In this document: one piece after another, positions 1-7,381 of the stretch
How the letters are laid out: each line of letters begins with the position of its first letter
Numbering within the stretch: the first letter of the stretch is position 1
From: Spirochaetota bacterium
GTDB lineage: Bacteria > Spirochaetota > Spirochaetia > Treponematales > UBA12059
Reading direction: 5' to 3'
Length of the DNA stretch: 13,738 bases
Assembly: GCA_022709445.1 (NCBI GenBank)
Contig: JAKLIU010000024.1
Location: 1 to 13,738, forward strand
Program-made: the position numbers and the translations under genes
The notes under the pieces: model-generated
The model's database searches: none
Told to the model about the DNA's origin: nothing
What the model saw: only the letters and a program-made list of their open reading frames with translations

Positions 1-1
1 G

Positions 2-481
2 GCCGGCCGCTTCGGATTCGCCGCGGGCTCGGAGGCCGCCGTGTCCGGCATGGGCATCGCGAACATCTTCGAGTTCCTGTTCTCTCGGGAGGCCTCTCCC
101 GGGGCGGCGACCCGCGCCATCATGGACGCGCCGGACACCGAGCGTCCGGCCATGGTGGCGGCCGGCTACGACCGCGAGGACCTGTGCCGCCGCACCGCGG
201 ACATCTTCGTGCGGCTCTACGCGCGCACCGCGGCCGACCTGGCCCTGGCCTTCCTGCCTTCCGGCGGCATCTTCCTGGCGGGCGGCATCGCCGCAAAGAA
301 CGAGCGCTGGTTCACGGACGGCGACCGCTTCATGGATTCCTTCCTCAAGGGTTACCGGCAGCACGCCAGGGATCTGTCCCGGCGCACCCCGGTCTACATC
401 GTCAGGGACTACGCCATCTCGGTCTACGGCGCGGCGCACGCAGGTTCCACCATGGCCCGCGGAACGGAGAGCACACGATGA
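2..481 (+). CDS. glk: Glucokinase (Glk family), C-terminal part, 5' end outside window
   Basis: The reading frame is open from base 2 to the TGA at 479-481, giving about 159 residues of a protein whose start lies upstream of the window. Seen: a segment reading SGMGIANIFEFL, a GGIFLAGGIAAKN segment and a final VYGAAHAG. Known: these match the C-terminal half of bacterial hexokinase/glucokinase-family enzymes (Glk, the PF02685 type), where the GG-AGG loop lies in the nucleotide-binding fold and the SG-GL-N-(I/Y) segment follows the active site. The enzyme phosphorylates glucose with ATP to glucose 6-phosphate in the cytoplasm. Its stop codon overlaps the next gene by 4 bases (ATGA), so the two are probably translated together. 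The catalytic Asp and N-terminal phosphate-binding loop are outside the window and cannot be checked. A ROK-type sugar kinase is a less likely alternative. Confidence 0.85.
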   Translation, partial: AGRFGFAAGSEAAVSGMGIANIFEFLFSREASPGAATRAIMDAPDTERPAMVAAGYDREDLCRRTADIFVRLYARTAADLALAFLPSGGIFLAGGIAAKNERWFTDGDRFMDSFLKGYRQHARDLSRRTPVYIVRDYAISVYGAAHAGSTMARGTESTR

Positions 482-1995
482 ACGACTCGCGCCACCCCGG
501 ACTGTCGCCCGCGCTGGTCGCGGACATGGAAGCCAAGGGCATCGACATCGGGCTGAGCCTGGAGCTCCTGGAAGGCATCAACGCCGGCCGCCTGGGCATG
601 GATCCGCCGGTTCGCGCCAGCGGCGTCCCGGCCCTGGACGGCCGCTCGGTGCTGGACCTGTCCGCGACCGAGTCCTGGCAGGTCGGGCGGAACGAGGCGC
701 GGGACCGGCTCGCGGCCCTGGGCCTTGCCCTCCCCGGGGGACGGGAAGCCGCCGACGGCATGATCGCCTTCGACCGCGCCACGCTCGCGGAACTGGGACA
801 GCGCCTCTTCGAGCGCACTGCCTGGGGGGTGCTCAACGGAGGCTCGGCCACCAGCTACGCCGACCGCAAGAAGAACGGCTCCATCGGCCCTGGCGTTTTC
901 GACGCCATCAGGGAAGGATTCGAACTGCTCGCGCCCCTCTGCGAGAACCGGCCCAAGGGCATCACGCCCGCCTACCTGAACCCGGACGGCAGCCCGGGCG
1001 AGAGCTTCCTGGTGCTCAAGATGCGCGCCGCCCTGGTGCAGGCGGCGCGATGGAGAGAACGCTTCGGCACGCCGGACCGGCCCGTGCTTCCCTTCTTCCA
1101 GATGACCAGCGCCGGCACCGACGGCCCCCTGGCCGAGGCCTACATGCGCTACGCGGAGCATCCCTGGCTGGCCGGCCTGATCGAACGCTCCGGCACGGAT
1201 CCCACGAGGCCCCGTTCCGCCGTGCAGCCCCTGATGGCCGCCTACACGCATTCCTCGGAAGGCATGCCCAAGCGGGTGTTCGACCGGGCCTGGGGCAAGG
1301 CCGACAGCTCCATCGCCCTGCCCGGCGGACACGGCCAGAGTTTCCGCGTGCTCAGGGACATCTACGCCGGGCTCCTGTCGGACGGCTACCGCTTCGCCTA
1401 CCTGGGCAACGTGGACAACACCGGCTACTACCCCGACCCCGTGGAGCTGGCCGTCATGGCCCTCTCCGGCGCGGAAACCTCCTGCGAGTTTTCCTTCCGG
1501 ACCCCGGTGGACGTGAAGGGCGGCATCCTGGTCCACGACCAGAACGGCAAGAAGACCATAGCCGAGCTGGGCCAGGCCATGAGCCTGGCCGAGGCCGAGC
1601 GACTGCAGGCAGAAGGCAAGCCCATCCTGTTCAACTGCGCCACGGGCATCTTCGACCTGGCGCTCCTGGTGCCCCGGCTGGACGAGCTGTCCAGGCGCCT
1701 TCCGCTGCGCGTGTCTGACCAGGACAAGGACGCCGGGCGCTACAGCCAGGCCGAGCAGGGCACCTGGGAGGTGCTGGGGCTGCTGGACGACCCGCTCTTC
1801 TTCGCGGTGTCCAAGTCCGAGCGCTTCATAGCGGCCAAGCTGCTGGCCGAGACCGTGCTGGCCAGCGGGGCAGTGCGCCCGGAGGCCCTGCCCCGGGACG
1901 TGGCCGATACCGCGGCTTCCCTGTCGGCTGGCATGAACCGTTTCCTGGCCGGCCCCTGCCGGCTTGTTCTCAGGGACGGCCGCTGGACGCTCTGA
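478..1995 (+). CDS. UDPGP-family nucleotidyltransferase (UTP-glucose-1-phosphate uridylyltransferase-like)
   Basis: 505 residues. The start is the ATG at 478 (MNDSRH), with GGAG at 466-469 eight bases before it and an ATGA overlap with the glucokinase stop; a longer in-frame extension would only overlap the glucokinase gene. Seen, by rough residue: LNGG at 119-122, FFQMTS near 206-211, GGHGQ at 283-287, GNVDN at 310-314, FNCATG near 385-390. Known: UDPGP enzymes (PF01704) make UDP-sugars or UDP-N-acetylhexosamines from UTP and a sugar 1-phosphate; the LxGGxGT loop binds the nucleotide and the Asp in NVDN binds the metal. The Asp is kept, but the nucleotide loop is unusual (LNGGSATSYADRKKN instead of LxGGxGTRMG...PKG). 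Pairing with glucokinase supports UDP-glucose synthesis, but the sugar specificity cannot be read from the sequence. No T-run follows on this strand; the hairpin at 2017-2041 may still protect the 3' end. Confidence 0.75.
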   Translation: MNDSRHPGLSPALVADMEAKGIDIGLSLELLEGINAGRLGMDPPVRASGVPALDGRSVLDLSATESWQVGRNEARDRLAALGLALPGGREAADGMIAFDRATLAELGQRLFERTAWGVLNGGSATSYADRKKNGSIGPGVFDAIREGFELLAPLCENRPKGITPAYLNPDGSPGESFLVLKMRAALVQAARWRERFGTPDRPVLPFFQMTSAGTDGPLAEAYMRYAEHPWLAGLIERSGTDPTRPRSAVQPLMAAYTHSSEGMPKRVFDRAWGKADSSIALPGGHGQSFRVLRDIYAGLLSDGYRFAYLGNVDNTGYYPDPVELAVMALSGAETSCEFSFRTPVDVKGGILVHDQNGKKTIAELGQAMSLAEAERLQAEGKPILFNCATGIFDLALLVPRLDELSRRLPLRVSDQDKDAGRYSQAEQGTWEVLGLLDDPLFFAVSKSERFIAAKLLAETVLASGAVRPEALPRDVADTAASLSAGMNRFLAGPCRLVLRDGRWTL

Positions 1996-2007
1996 CCCGG
2001 TAACGCG

Positions 2008-2041
2008 AAAAAACGAAGGCCCACCCCCGCGGGGTGGGCCT
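2008..2041 (-). terminator. Rho-independent terminator of lon
   Basis: A perfect 11-bp inverted repeat (2017-2027 with 2031-2041) closes a 3-base loop, and on the minus strand it is followed three bases later by six T residues (the A-run at 2008-2013). This is the classic intrinsic terminator form for lon, whose stop is about 20 bases upstream. In the plus direction there is no T-run, so it would only be a stabilising or weak end structure for the convergent uridylyltransferase gene. Confidence 0.85.
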
Positions 2042-2061
2042 CGTCGCATGCGTCGATCCGT

Positions 2062-4413
2062 TCAGCCCGGCAGGGCGATCTCCAGGACCTCTTCCATGCG
2101 CTCCACGGGATGGAAGGTGATGCCCTTCTTGACGTGATCGGGAATCTCCTCCACGTCCTTCTCGTTGCCCTTGGGTATGATGATGTCCCGGACCTTGTTG
2201 CGCTTGGCCGCCACGGTCTTTTCCCTCAGCCCGCCTATGGGCAGGACCTGGCCGGTCAGCGACAGCTCCCCGGTCATGGCCAGCCGGTCCCTGACCTTCC
2301 GGCCGGTCACCAGCGACACCAGGGCCGTGGCCATGGTGATGCCCGCGGACGGCCCGTCCTTGGGCGTGGCCCCCTCGGGGATGTGCAGGTGTATCTGCCG
2401 CTTCTCGAAGTACTCGGCCTGCACGCCTTCAGCCTCGGCCACGTGGTGGCGAACCCAGGTGTAGGCGATGCCCGCCGACTCCTGCATCACCGAGCCCATC
2501 TGCCCGGTCAGCTTGAAGCCTTCCTTGCCCGGGTTGCTCACCGCCTCGATGATCAGCGTGTCGCCGCCCATGCTGGTCCAGGCCAGGCCCACCGTCATGC
2601 CCGGCAGGGTGGCCCGCTTGATGTCGTCCGCGTCGAAGCGCGGCTGTCCCAGGTACTTCTCCAGCGACGGCTTGTCCACCTCGAACTTCCGCTTGTCCGC
2701 GCCTTCCGCGCTCACCACGGTCAGGGCGATCTTGCGGTGTATCCGGTCCAGGAGCTTCTCGAAATTCCGGACTCCAGCCTCCCGGGCGTAGCCCTCCGCG
2801 ATGGCGGAGAGCGCGTCGCGGGTGTACTTGACCTGGGCCTTGCGCAGGCCATTCTTCTCCAGGCTCTTGGGGATCAGGTACATCTTGGCTATCTCGAGCT
2901 TTTCCGAATCCACGTAGCCGGGCAGCTGGATGATCTCCATGCGGTCGCGGAGCGGGCCGGGGATGGTGTCCAGGGTGTTGGCCGTCACGATGAAGAACAC
3001 GTTGGACACGTCGAAGGGCAGGTCCAGGTAGTGGTCGCGGAAGGAGAAGTTCTGCTCGGGGTCCAGCACCTCCAGCAGGGCGGAGGACGGGTCGCCCTGG
3101 AAGCTGGTGCCCATCTTGTCGATCTCGTCGATCATGAACACGGGATCCCGGGACTTGGTGATCTTGAGGCCCTGGATGATCTTGCCCGGCAACGCGCCCA
3201 CGTAGGTCCGCCGGTGGCCCTTGATCTCGGCCTCGTCGCGCATGCCGCCCACGCTGAAGCGGAAGAACTCCTTGCCCAGGGCGCGGGCTATGGACTTGCC
3301 CACGCTGGTCTTGCCCACGCCGGGTGGCCCGACCAGGCAGAGGATGGAACCCTTGGCGTCCTTCTTGAGCTTGCGCACCGCCAGGTACTCCATGATGCGG
3401 TCCTTGACGTCCTTGAGCCCGTAGTGGTCGCGCTCCAGGATGTCGCGCGCCGCCTTCATGTCGAAGTCCCCGGTCGATCCGGCCTTCCACGGCAGGTGGC
3501 ACACCAGGTCCAGCCAGTTGCGCGTCACGATGAACTCGCTGGAATTGGGATCCATCAGCCCGAACTTCTCCAGCTCCTGCTCCACCAGCTCCTTCACCTC
3601 GCCGGCGAAGCCGAAGGACTCCAGCTTCTCCTTGAAGCGCTGGTGGTCGGAGCTCTTGGCGTCCGCGGGCATGCCCAGCTCGCTCTTGATGGCCTTGAGC
3701 TCCTCGCGCAGGAAGTAGTCGCGCTGGCTCTTCTCGATCTTCTCGTTGATCTCCGACTGGATGCGCTTCTGGATGCGCAGGAGCTCCTGCTCCCGCTTTA
3801 TGAAGATCAGCACCCTCTCCATGCGCTCGCGCACGTCGGTCAGCTCCAGGATCTTCTGCTGCTCGTTCTTGTCTATGTTGAGTATGCTGGCTATGAAGTC
3901 GGCTATCTTGCCCGGATGGTCTATGTTGATCATGTTCAGGCGCATTTCCTCGGAGAACAGCGGATTGTTCTCCGACACCTGCTTCATCTCCACGATGAGC
4001 GCGCGGGTGAGCGCCTTGATCTCGTCGGGGCCTTCGCCCTCGTCCTCCAGGTAGTCCACGGCCGCGATGATCGGCTGCTCCTTGGACAGGGCCTTCTTGA
4101 TCTTGAAGCGCTTGAGCGTCGATATGAAGATGTTGACCGAGCCGTCCGGCAGGTTGATGCGCTTGACGATCTTGGCCACCGTGCCCACCTGGTGCAGGTC
4201 GCTGGCTCCCGGCTTCTCGGTGTCTTCCTTGACCAGCACCAGCCCGACGATGCCGTCCGCCTGCATGGCGTCGTCCACCGTCCTGATGTCTTCCTGGCTG
4301 CCGAGCATGATGGGCGTGAAGATGCCCGGGAATATGGGTTTTCCGTTGAGCGGAATGATGGGGATCTTGTTTGGCAGGATCATCTCTATGGGAATGATTT
4401 GGTTGTCGGGCAT
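2062..4413 (-). CDS. lon: ATP-dependent protease Lon (LonA type)
   Basis: 783 residues, the normal LonA length. The ATG ends at 4413 and has a GGGGAG Shine-Dalgarno about 8 bases upstream. Seen: N-terminal substrate-binding region at about 15-210 (IPIIPLNGKPIFPG), a helical coiled-coil section at about 195-260, Walker A GPPGVGKT at 362-369, Walker B FMIDEID at 426-432, and the protease domain with catalytic Ser689 in PKDGPSAG and Lys732 in GGLREKTVAAKR. The 43-residue Ser-Lys spacing matches other LonA proteins. Known: a hexameric cytoplasmic AAA+ serine protease that degrades misfolded and regulatory proteins. It stands alone, with its own promoter and terminator, between the PfkB kinase gene upstream and the convergent uridylyltransferase gene. 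All catalytic residues are present, so it should be active. Confidence 0.97.
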   Translation of the reverse strand: MPDNQIIPIEMILPNKIPIIPLNGKPIFPGIFTPIMLGSQEDIRTVDDAMQADGIVGLVLVKEDTEKPGASDLHQVGTVAKIVKRINLPDGSVNIFISTLKRFKIKKALSKEQPIIAAVDYLEDEGEGPDEIKALTRALIVEMKQVSENNPLFSEEMRLNMINIDHPGKIADFIASILNIDKNEQQKILELTDVRERMERVLIFIKREQELLRIQKRIQSEINEKIEKSQRDYFLREELKAIKSELGMPADAKSSDHQRFKEKLESFGFAGEVKELVEQELEKFGLMDPNSSEFIVTRNWLDLVCHLPWKAGSTGDFDMKAARDILERDHYGLKDVKDRIMEYLAVRKLKKDAKGSILCLVGPPGVGKTSVGKSIARALGKEFFRFSVGGMRDEAEIKGHRRTYVGALPGKIIQGLKITKSRDPVFMIDEIDKMGTSFQGDPSSALLEVLDPEQNFSFRDHYLDLPFDVSNVFFIVTANTLDTIPGPLRDRMEIIQLPGYVDSEKLEIAKMYLIPKSLEKNGLRKAQVKYTRDALSAIAEGYAREAGVRNFEKLLDRIHRKIALTVVSAEGADKRKFEVDKPSLEKYLGQPRFDADDIKRATLPGMTVGLAWTSMGGDTLIIEAVSNPGKEGFKLTGQMGSVMQESAGIAYTWVRHHVAEAEGVQAEYFEKRQIHLHIPEGATPKDGPSAGITMATALVSLVTGRKVRDRLAMTGELSLTGQVLPIGGLREKTVAAKRNKVRDIIIPKGNEKDVEEIPDHVKKGITFHPVERMEEVLEIALPG

Positions 4414-4446
4414 GGAGCGGCTCCCCTTCTGCTGGTTTTGATATAA

Positions 4447-4474
4447 AATATAGAGCTTTTGACCCTGCTGGCAA
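4447..4474 (-). promoter_or_regulatory. Sigma70-like promoter of lon
   Basis: On the minus strand a -35 TTGCCA (4474-4469) and a -10 TATATT (4452-4447) are separated by 16 bases; each hexamer matches consensus at 5 of 6 positions. This predicts a start near 4440 and a leader of about 27 bases containing the GGGGAG ribosome site. A small inverted repeat, GGTT-TTT-AACC (4475-4485), abuts the -35 and is AT-rich, so it could be an UP element or an operator. The word CCAGCAG occurs on the minus strand at 4471-4465 and again at 4435-4429. No CIRCE element is visible. Confidence 0.65.
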
Positions 4475-4522
4475 GGTTTTTAACCGCGAATGATCCATTC
4501 ATGGCGCATTATTAGGACAGTC

Positions 4523-4556
4523 GCTTACGGTCCGGAACCGGAGGCCGGTTGCCCTG
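4523..4556 (-). repeat. Hairpin module CAGGG - stem-loop - GACCGTAAGC, copy 1
   Basis: Read on the minus strand: CAGGG (4556-4552), one base, a perfect 6-bp stem AACCGG/CCGGTT with a 3-base loop (4550-4536), three bases, then GACCGTAAGC (4532-4523). The same arrangement, with a different stem sequence, occurs at 8557-8590. It starts three bases past the PfkB kinase stop, so it is in the 3' untranslated region of that mRNA. No T-run follows, so it is not a standard terminator. It could be a dispersed palindromic repeat, a 3'-end stabiliser or a structured RNA module. Confidence 0.45.
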
Positions 4557-4558
4557 TT

Positions 4559-5518
4559 TCAGCGAAGGGCGTCGGCAGCCCGCCTGAGCCGTTCCCGGTC
4601 CAGGGCCATGCCAGGCACCTGTATGGCGTGCTCGGCCACCCGGTTGCCCAGGCGCAGGCAGCGCTCCACCGGGGCGCCGGAGAGCGCCGCCAGGAGGAAT
4701 CCGGCCGCGAAGGCGTCGCCCGCGCCCGTGTCGTCCAGGGCGCGTATGGAGCGGACCGGGCTCTCGACCAGGCGACCGTCCACCCAACAGGCTGCGCCTT
4801 CCTCGGCCCGCTTGACCACCAGCGTCCCCCTGGCCTCCGCGGACAGCCGTTCGAGCCCCGCCTCCATGCCCAGGCCGGAGAAGGCGGCGAACTCGTCCTC
4901 GTTCATGAAGGTCCAGTCGCAGTGCCGGGCGACCAAGTCCCGGAACAGGTCCGCGTTGGCTGTGGCCAGCCGGTGCCCGCCCAGGTCCAGGGCCACCTTC
5001 ATGCCGGCCGCACGCGCGCGCTCCACCACGGCCTCCAGGCGGCCCGGGACGGTGGCCAGGTAGCCATCGGCGTACAGCACCGCCCCCGGGTCGAAGAAGG
5101 AGTCCGGAATCAGGTCCGGAGACAGGGCGGAAGCCGCGCCCGGATCCACGATGACGCTGCGCCTGCCGTCCCGGTCGATGAGGGCGCAGAACACGCCGGT
5201 GGCCCGGTCGCTCTCCTGGAGCTCCAGCTCGACGCCCGCCGCTGCCAGATCCCGGGCGTAGGTGCGTCCCTGCCCGTCCCGGCCCACCGAGCCAGCGAAG
5301 GCGGCCCGGCCCCCCAGGGCGACGAAGACCCTGGCCGTGTTGGCCGCGCCGCCGCCCGCCGTGGAGAAGGGATCCTCGAGGGCGGCCAGGACCCGCTCGA
5401 CCCGGCCTGGATCCGCGTGCTCGGTGGAGCCCGGAACCAGGCCCAGGGAGGCCGGCAGGCCGGAATCCACGAACGCGACGACATCCATGAGGGCGTTACC
5501 GGTGCAGGCGAGCTTCAT
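4559..5518 (-). CDS. PfkB-family (ribokinase-like) carbohydrate or nucleoside kinase
   Basis: 319 residues from the ATG at 5518-5516 (MKLACTGNALMDVVA); an upstream in-frame start would add about 15 residues that do not resemble the family and would run through the promoter. Seen: N-terminal GNALMD at 7-12, the GGGAANTA motif (PfkB signature 1 region) at 55-62, GSVGRDGQG at 76-84, NEDE at 206-209 and DTGAGD at 263-268 with the catalytic base Asp268. Known: these kinases transfer the ATP gamma-phosphate to a sugar or nucleoside hydroxyl; NxxE and GAGD coordinate Mg-ATP and the anion hole. Substrate is not decided; a ribokinase- or adenosine kinase-like role is possible. All signature residues are intact. 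It is transcribed alone, divergently from the ABC exporter, with an extended -10 placed so that the mRNA would begin at or next to the ATG. Confidence 0.88.
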   Translation of the reverse strand: MKLACTGNALMDVVAFVDSGLPASLGLVPGSTEHADPGRVERVLAALEDPFSTAGGGAANTARVFVALGGRAAFAGSVGRDGQGRTYARDLAAAGVELELQESDRATGVFCALIDRDGRRSVIVDPGAASALSPDLIPDSFFDPGAVLYADGYLATVPGRLEAVVERARAAGMKVALDLGGHRLATANADLFRDLVARHCDWTFMNEDEFAAFSGLGMEAGLERLSAEARGTLVVKRAEEGAACWVDGRLVESPVRSIRALDDTGAGDAFAAGFLLAALSGAPVERCLRLGNRVAEHAIQVPGMALDRERLRRAADALR

Positions 5519-5524
5519 CGTTCC

Positions 5525-5533
5525 ATTGTACCA
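5525..5533 (-). promoter_or_regulatory. Extended -10 promoter of the PfkB kinase gene
   Basis: The minus strand reads TGG TACAAT (5533-5525): an extended -10 (TGn) plus a 5-of-6 match to TATAAT. Only six bases separate it from the ATG (5518-5516), so transcription should begin at or beside the start codon. No good -35 lies at 16-18 bases, which is acceptable for an extended -10. No useful Shine-Dalgarno precedes the ATG. Confidence 0.55.
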
Positions 5534-5556
5534 CGGCCCGGCGGGTGCCGCATCCA

Positions 5557-5585
5557 TTGACACGCAGCTTTGGAGGGTTTATCTT
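5557..5585 (+). promoter_or_regulatory. Sigma70-like promoter of the ABC exporter operon
   Basis: A perfect -35 TTGACA (5557-5562), a 17-base spacer and a -10 TATCTT (5580-5585, 4 of 6) precede the ATPase ATG at 5595 by nine bases. The transcript would have a leader of zero to about three bases. The only purine-rich GGAGGG word lies inside the spacer, about 17 bases from the ATG, too far to be a ribosome site and upstream of the predicted transcript start. This promoter is back-to-back with that of the PfkB kinase. Confidence 0.6.
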
Positions 5586-5594
5586 CCTGCCCCC

Positions 5595-6566
5595 ATGATA
5601 CGCATCGAGTCCCTCGTCAAGGAATACACCGTCAGCGCGCGCAGGCCCGGCAGGCAGTCTCGTGAGCGCAGGACAGTCCGCGCCCTGGACGGCCTGTCCA
5701 TGAGCGTCGCGCGGGGAGACGTGGTGGGCTTCATCGGGCCCAACGGCGCGGGCAAGAGCACGACCATCAAGATCCTCTCCGGCATCCTGCATCCGGACGG
5801 CGGGACCTGCACGGTGGCCGGCCGGGTGCCCTGGAAGGACAGGATCGAGCACGTGCGCGGCATAGGCGTGGTCTTCGGGCAGCGGACCCAGCTCTGGTGG
5901 GACCTGCCGGCCGTCGACTCCTTCGAGCTCCTGGGCGACATGTACGGCGTGCCCCCGCAGCGGCGCCGTGAGACGGTGGCCGTTCTCAGGCGCGAGCTGG
6001 ACCTGGACGCCTTCCTGGACACCCCGGTGCGCCAGCTGTCCCTGGGGGAGCGCATGCGCTGCGAGCTGGCCGCTGCCCTGATCCACGAACCGCCCATCCT
6101 GTTCCTGGACGAGCCGACCATCGGCCTGGACGCCCCGTCAAAACTCGCGCTCAGGGCCTTCGCCGCCGGCCTGAACCGGGAGCGGGGGACGACCGTCATC
6201 CTGACCACCCACGACATGGACGACATCGAGGCGCTCGCCAGCCGGGTCGTGCTGATCGGCAAGGGACGGACCCTCTTCGACGGCGACATGGCCGGTCTCA
6301 GGCGGGAGGCCGGCGACCGCAAGCGCCTGGTGGTGGACCTGGCGCGCGGGCGGCGCGATGAGCAGGCGGAGCTGCCCTCCCTGCCGGGCCTGCGGCTGGA
6401 GGAACGCTCGGCGTCCCGCCTCGTCTACTCCTGGGACGCGTCGAACCTGGGCACCGCGGAGGTCATGGCGTTCGCCGCCGGCCGCCTGGAACCGGCGGAC
6501 CTGTCGGTGGAGTCGCGGCCGGCGGAGGAGCTGGTGTCCGCCCTCTACGCGAGGCATGGAGTATGA
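5595..6566 (+). CDS. ABC-2 type exporter, ATP-binding subunit
   Basis: 323 residues from the ATG at 5595 (MIRIESLVKEYTV); an upstream in-frame extension would cross the promoter and the divergent gene. Seen: Walker A GPNGAGKST at 48-56, a Q-loop in VFGQRTQLWWDLP at about 93-105, signature LSLGER at 148-153, Walker B ILFLDEP at 168-174 and H-loop His206 in TTHDMDD, then a C-terminal regulatory part of about 90 residues. Known: the FGQRxQLWWDLP Q-loop and this length fit the COG4586 ATPases, which work with paired ABC-2 permeases and are uncharacterised or viologen-exporter-like. It would power export by ATP hydrolysis at the inner face of the membrane. The next gene overlaps it by 4 bases (ATGA). 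Substrate unknown. Confidence 0.92.
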   Translation: MIRIESLVKEYTVSARRPGRQSRERRTVRALDGLSMSVARGDVVGFIGPNGAGKSTTIKILSGILHPDGGTCTVAGRVPWKDRIEHVRGIGVVFGQRTQLWWDLPAVDSFELLGDMYGVPPQRRRETVAVLRRELDLDAFLDTPVRQLSLGERMRCELAAALIHEPPILFLDEPTIGLDAPSKLALRAFAAGLNRERGTTVILTTHDMDDIEALASRVVLIGKGRTLFDGDMAGLRREAGDRKRLVVDLARGRRDEQAELPSLPGLRLEERSASRLVYSWDASNLGTAEVMAFAAGRLEPADLSVESRPAEELVSALYARHGV

Positions 6567-7381
6567 GGCCCTACCTGGCCGCCTTCCGCGCCCGCGCCCG
6601 AACCGTGTTCCGCTACCGCGCCGCCGCGGCTGCCGGCATGTTCGCCCAGGTGGCCTTCGGCTTCATACTGGTCATGATACTGGAATCCTGGTACGGCTCG
6701 GCGGGCGGAGCCCCAGCTCCCATGACCATGAGCCAGACGGCGGCGTACGTCTGGCTGGGCCAGGCCTTCTTCGCCATGCTCCCCTGGAACCCCGATCCGG
6801 AACTCCGCGACCTGATCAGGTCGGGCGAGGTGGCCCGGGACCTCCTGAGACCGCTGGACCTGTACTGGCTGTGGTTCACGCGCACCCTGGCCTGGAGGCT
6901 GGTCTCCTCCGGCCTCAGGTGCGCCGCCATCCTGGCTTTCGCCGGGTTCGCGCTGCCGCGACTGGGCATGGTGGACCTGGCGCTGCCTGCGCCGGCGGGC
7001 GCGTCCGCCCTGGCCTGCTTCGCCGTCCTGATGGCCATGGCCGCCCTCATGTCCGCGTCCATGACCGTTGCCCTCAGCTGTTTCCAGTTCAGGCAGGTCA
7101 GCGCCGCGGGCATCACGGCCATCTTCGCCGCCATCGTGTCCTTCTTTTCCGGACTCACCGTGCCGCTGCCCCTCCTGGACGGCCCGATCGCGGCGGTTGC
7201 GGGACTCCTGCCCTTCAGGGCGCTCGCTGACCTGCCTTTCCGTTTCTGGTCGGGAGCCATCCCCGTCAACGACGCTCCCGCGGCCTTCCTGTTCCAGCTT
7301 GCCTGGCTGGCGGCCATCACCGCGGGCGGCCGGGTCTTTTTGAACATGCAGCTGCGGGACCTCGCGGTGGCCGGCTCATGA
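6563..7381 (+). CDS. ABC-2 type exporter permease 1
   Basis: 272 residues; the ATG at 6563 overlaps the ATPase stop (ATGA). Seen: about six hydrophobic segments (near residues 23-41, 57-74, 118-133, 145-172, 181-200 and 240-260), a cytoplasmic IRSGEVARDLLRPLD segment at about 85-99, and FFSGLTVPLPLL at 194-205, typical of ABC-2 permeases before the last membrane segments. Known: such proteins (COG4587 type) form half of the transmembrane channel of an exporter. The GxxxRxLLRPL motif is shared with permease 2, where it reads GNFDRLLVRPL, suggesting both contact the ATPase in the same way. The third gene follows with another ATGA overlap. No signal peptide is needed or seen. Confidence 0.88.
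   Translation: MRPYLAAFRARARTVFRYRAAAAAGMFAQVAFGFILVMILESWYGSAGGAPAPMTMSQTAAYVWLGQAFFAMLPWNPDPELRDLIRSGEVARDLLRPLDLYWLWFTRTLAWRLVSSGLRCAAILAFAGFALPRLGMVDLALPAPAGASALACFAVLMAMAALMSASMTVALSCFQFRQVSAAGITAIFAAIVSFFSGLTVPLPLLDGPIAAVAGLLPFRALADLPFRFWSGAIPVNDAPAAFLFQLAWLAAITAGGRVFLNMQLRDLAVAGS

Noticed and set aside
1..8. GGCCGGCC at the left edge, a rare-cutter recognition sequence
   Set aside because: It lies inside the glucokinase reading frame in GC-rich sequence and is expected by chance; there is no sign of a cloning junction.
424..2049. A long minus-strand open frame opposite the uridylyltransferase gene
   Set aside because: It is the antisense shadow of a recognised gene and even runs through the terminator hairpin; no motif or ribosome site.
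2110..4446. A 778-codon open frame on the plus strand, antisense to lon
   Set aside because: It mirrors lon over nearly its whole length, has a low-complexity Leu/Val/His/Gly-rich composition typical of antisense reading of GC-rich genes, shows no motif, and lon itself has all its catalytic motifs.
5519..5563. Fifteen-residue longer start for the PfkB kinase (MSMDAAPAGPWYNGT)
   Set aside because: The stretch contains the extended -10 box, does not resemble the family start, and lacks a ribosome site.
5262..5594. Upstream in-frame extension of the ABC ATPase
   Set aside because: It overlaps the PfkB kinase gene and the promoter; ATPases of this type start just before the MIRIESLVKEY segment.
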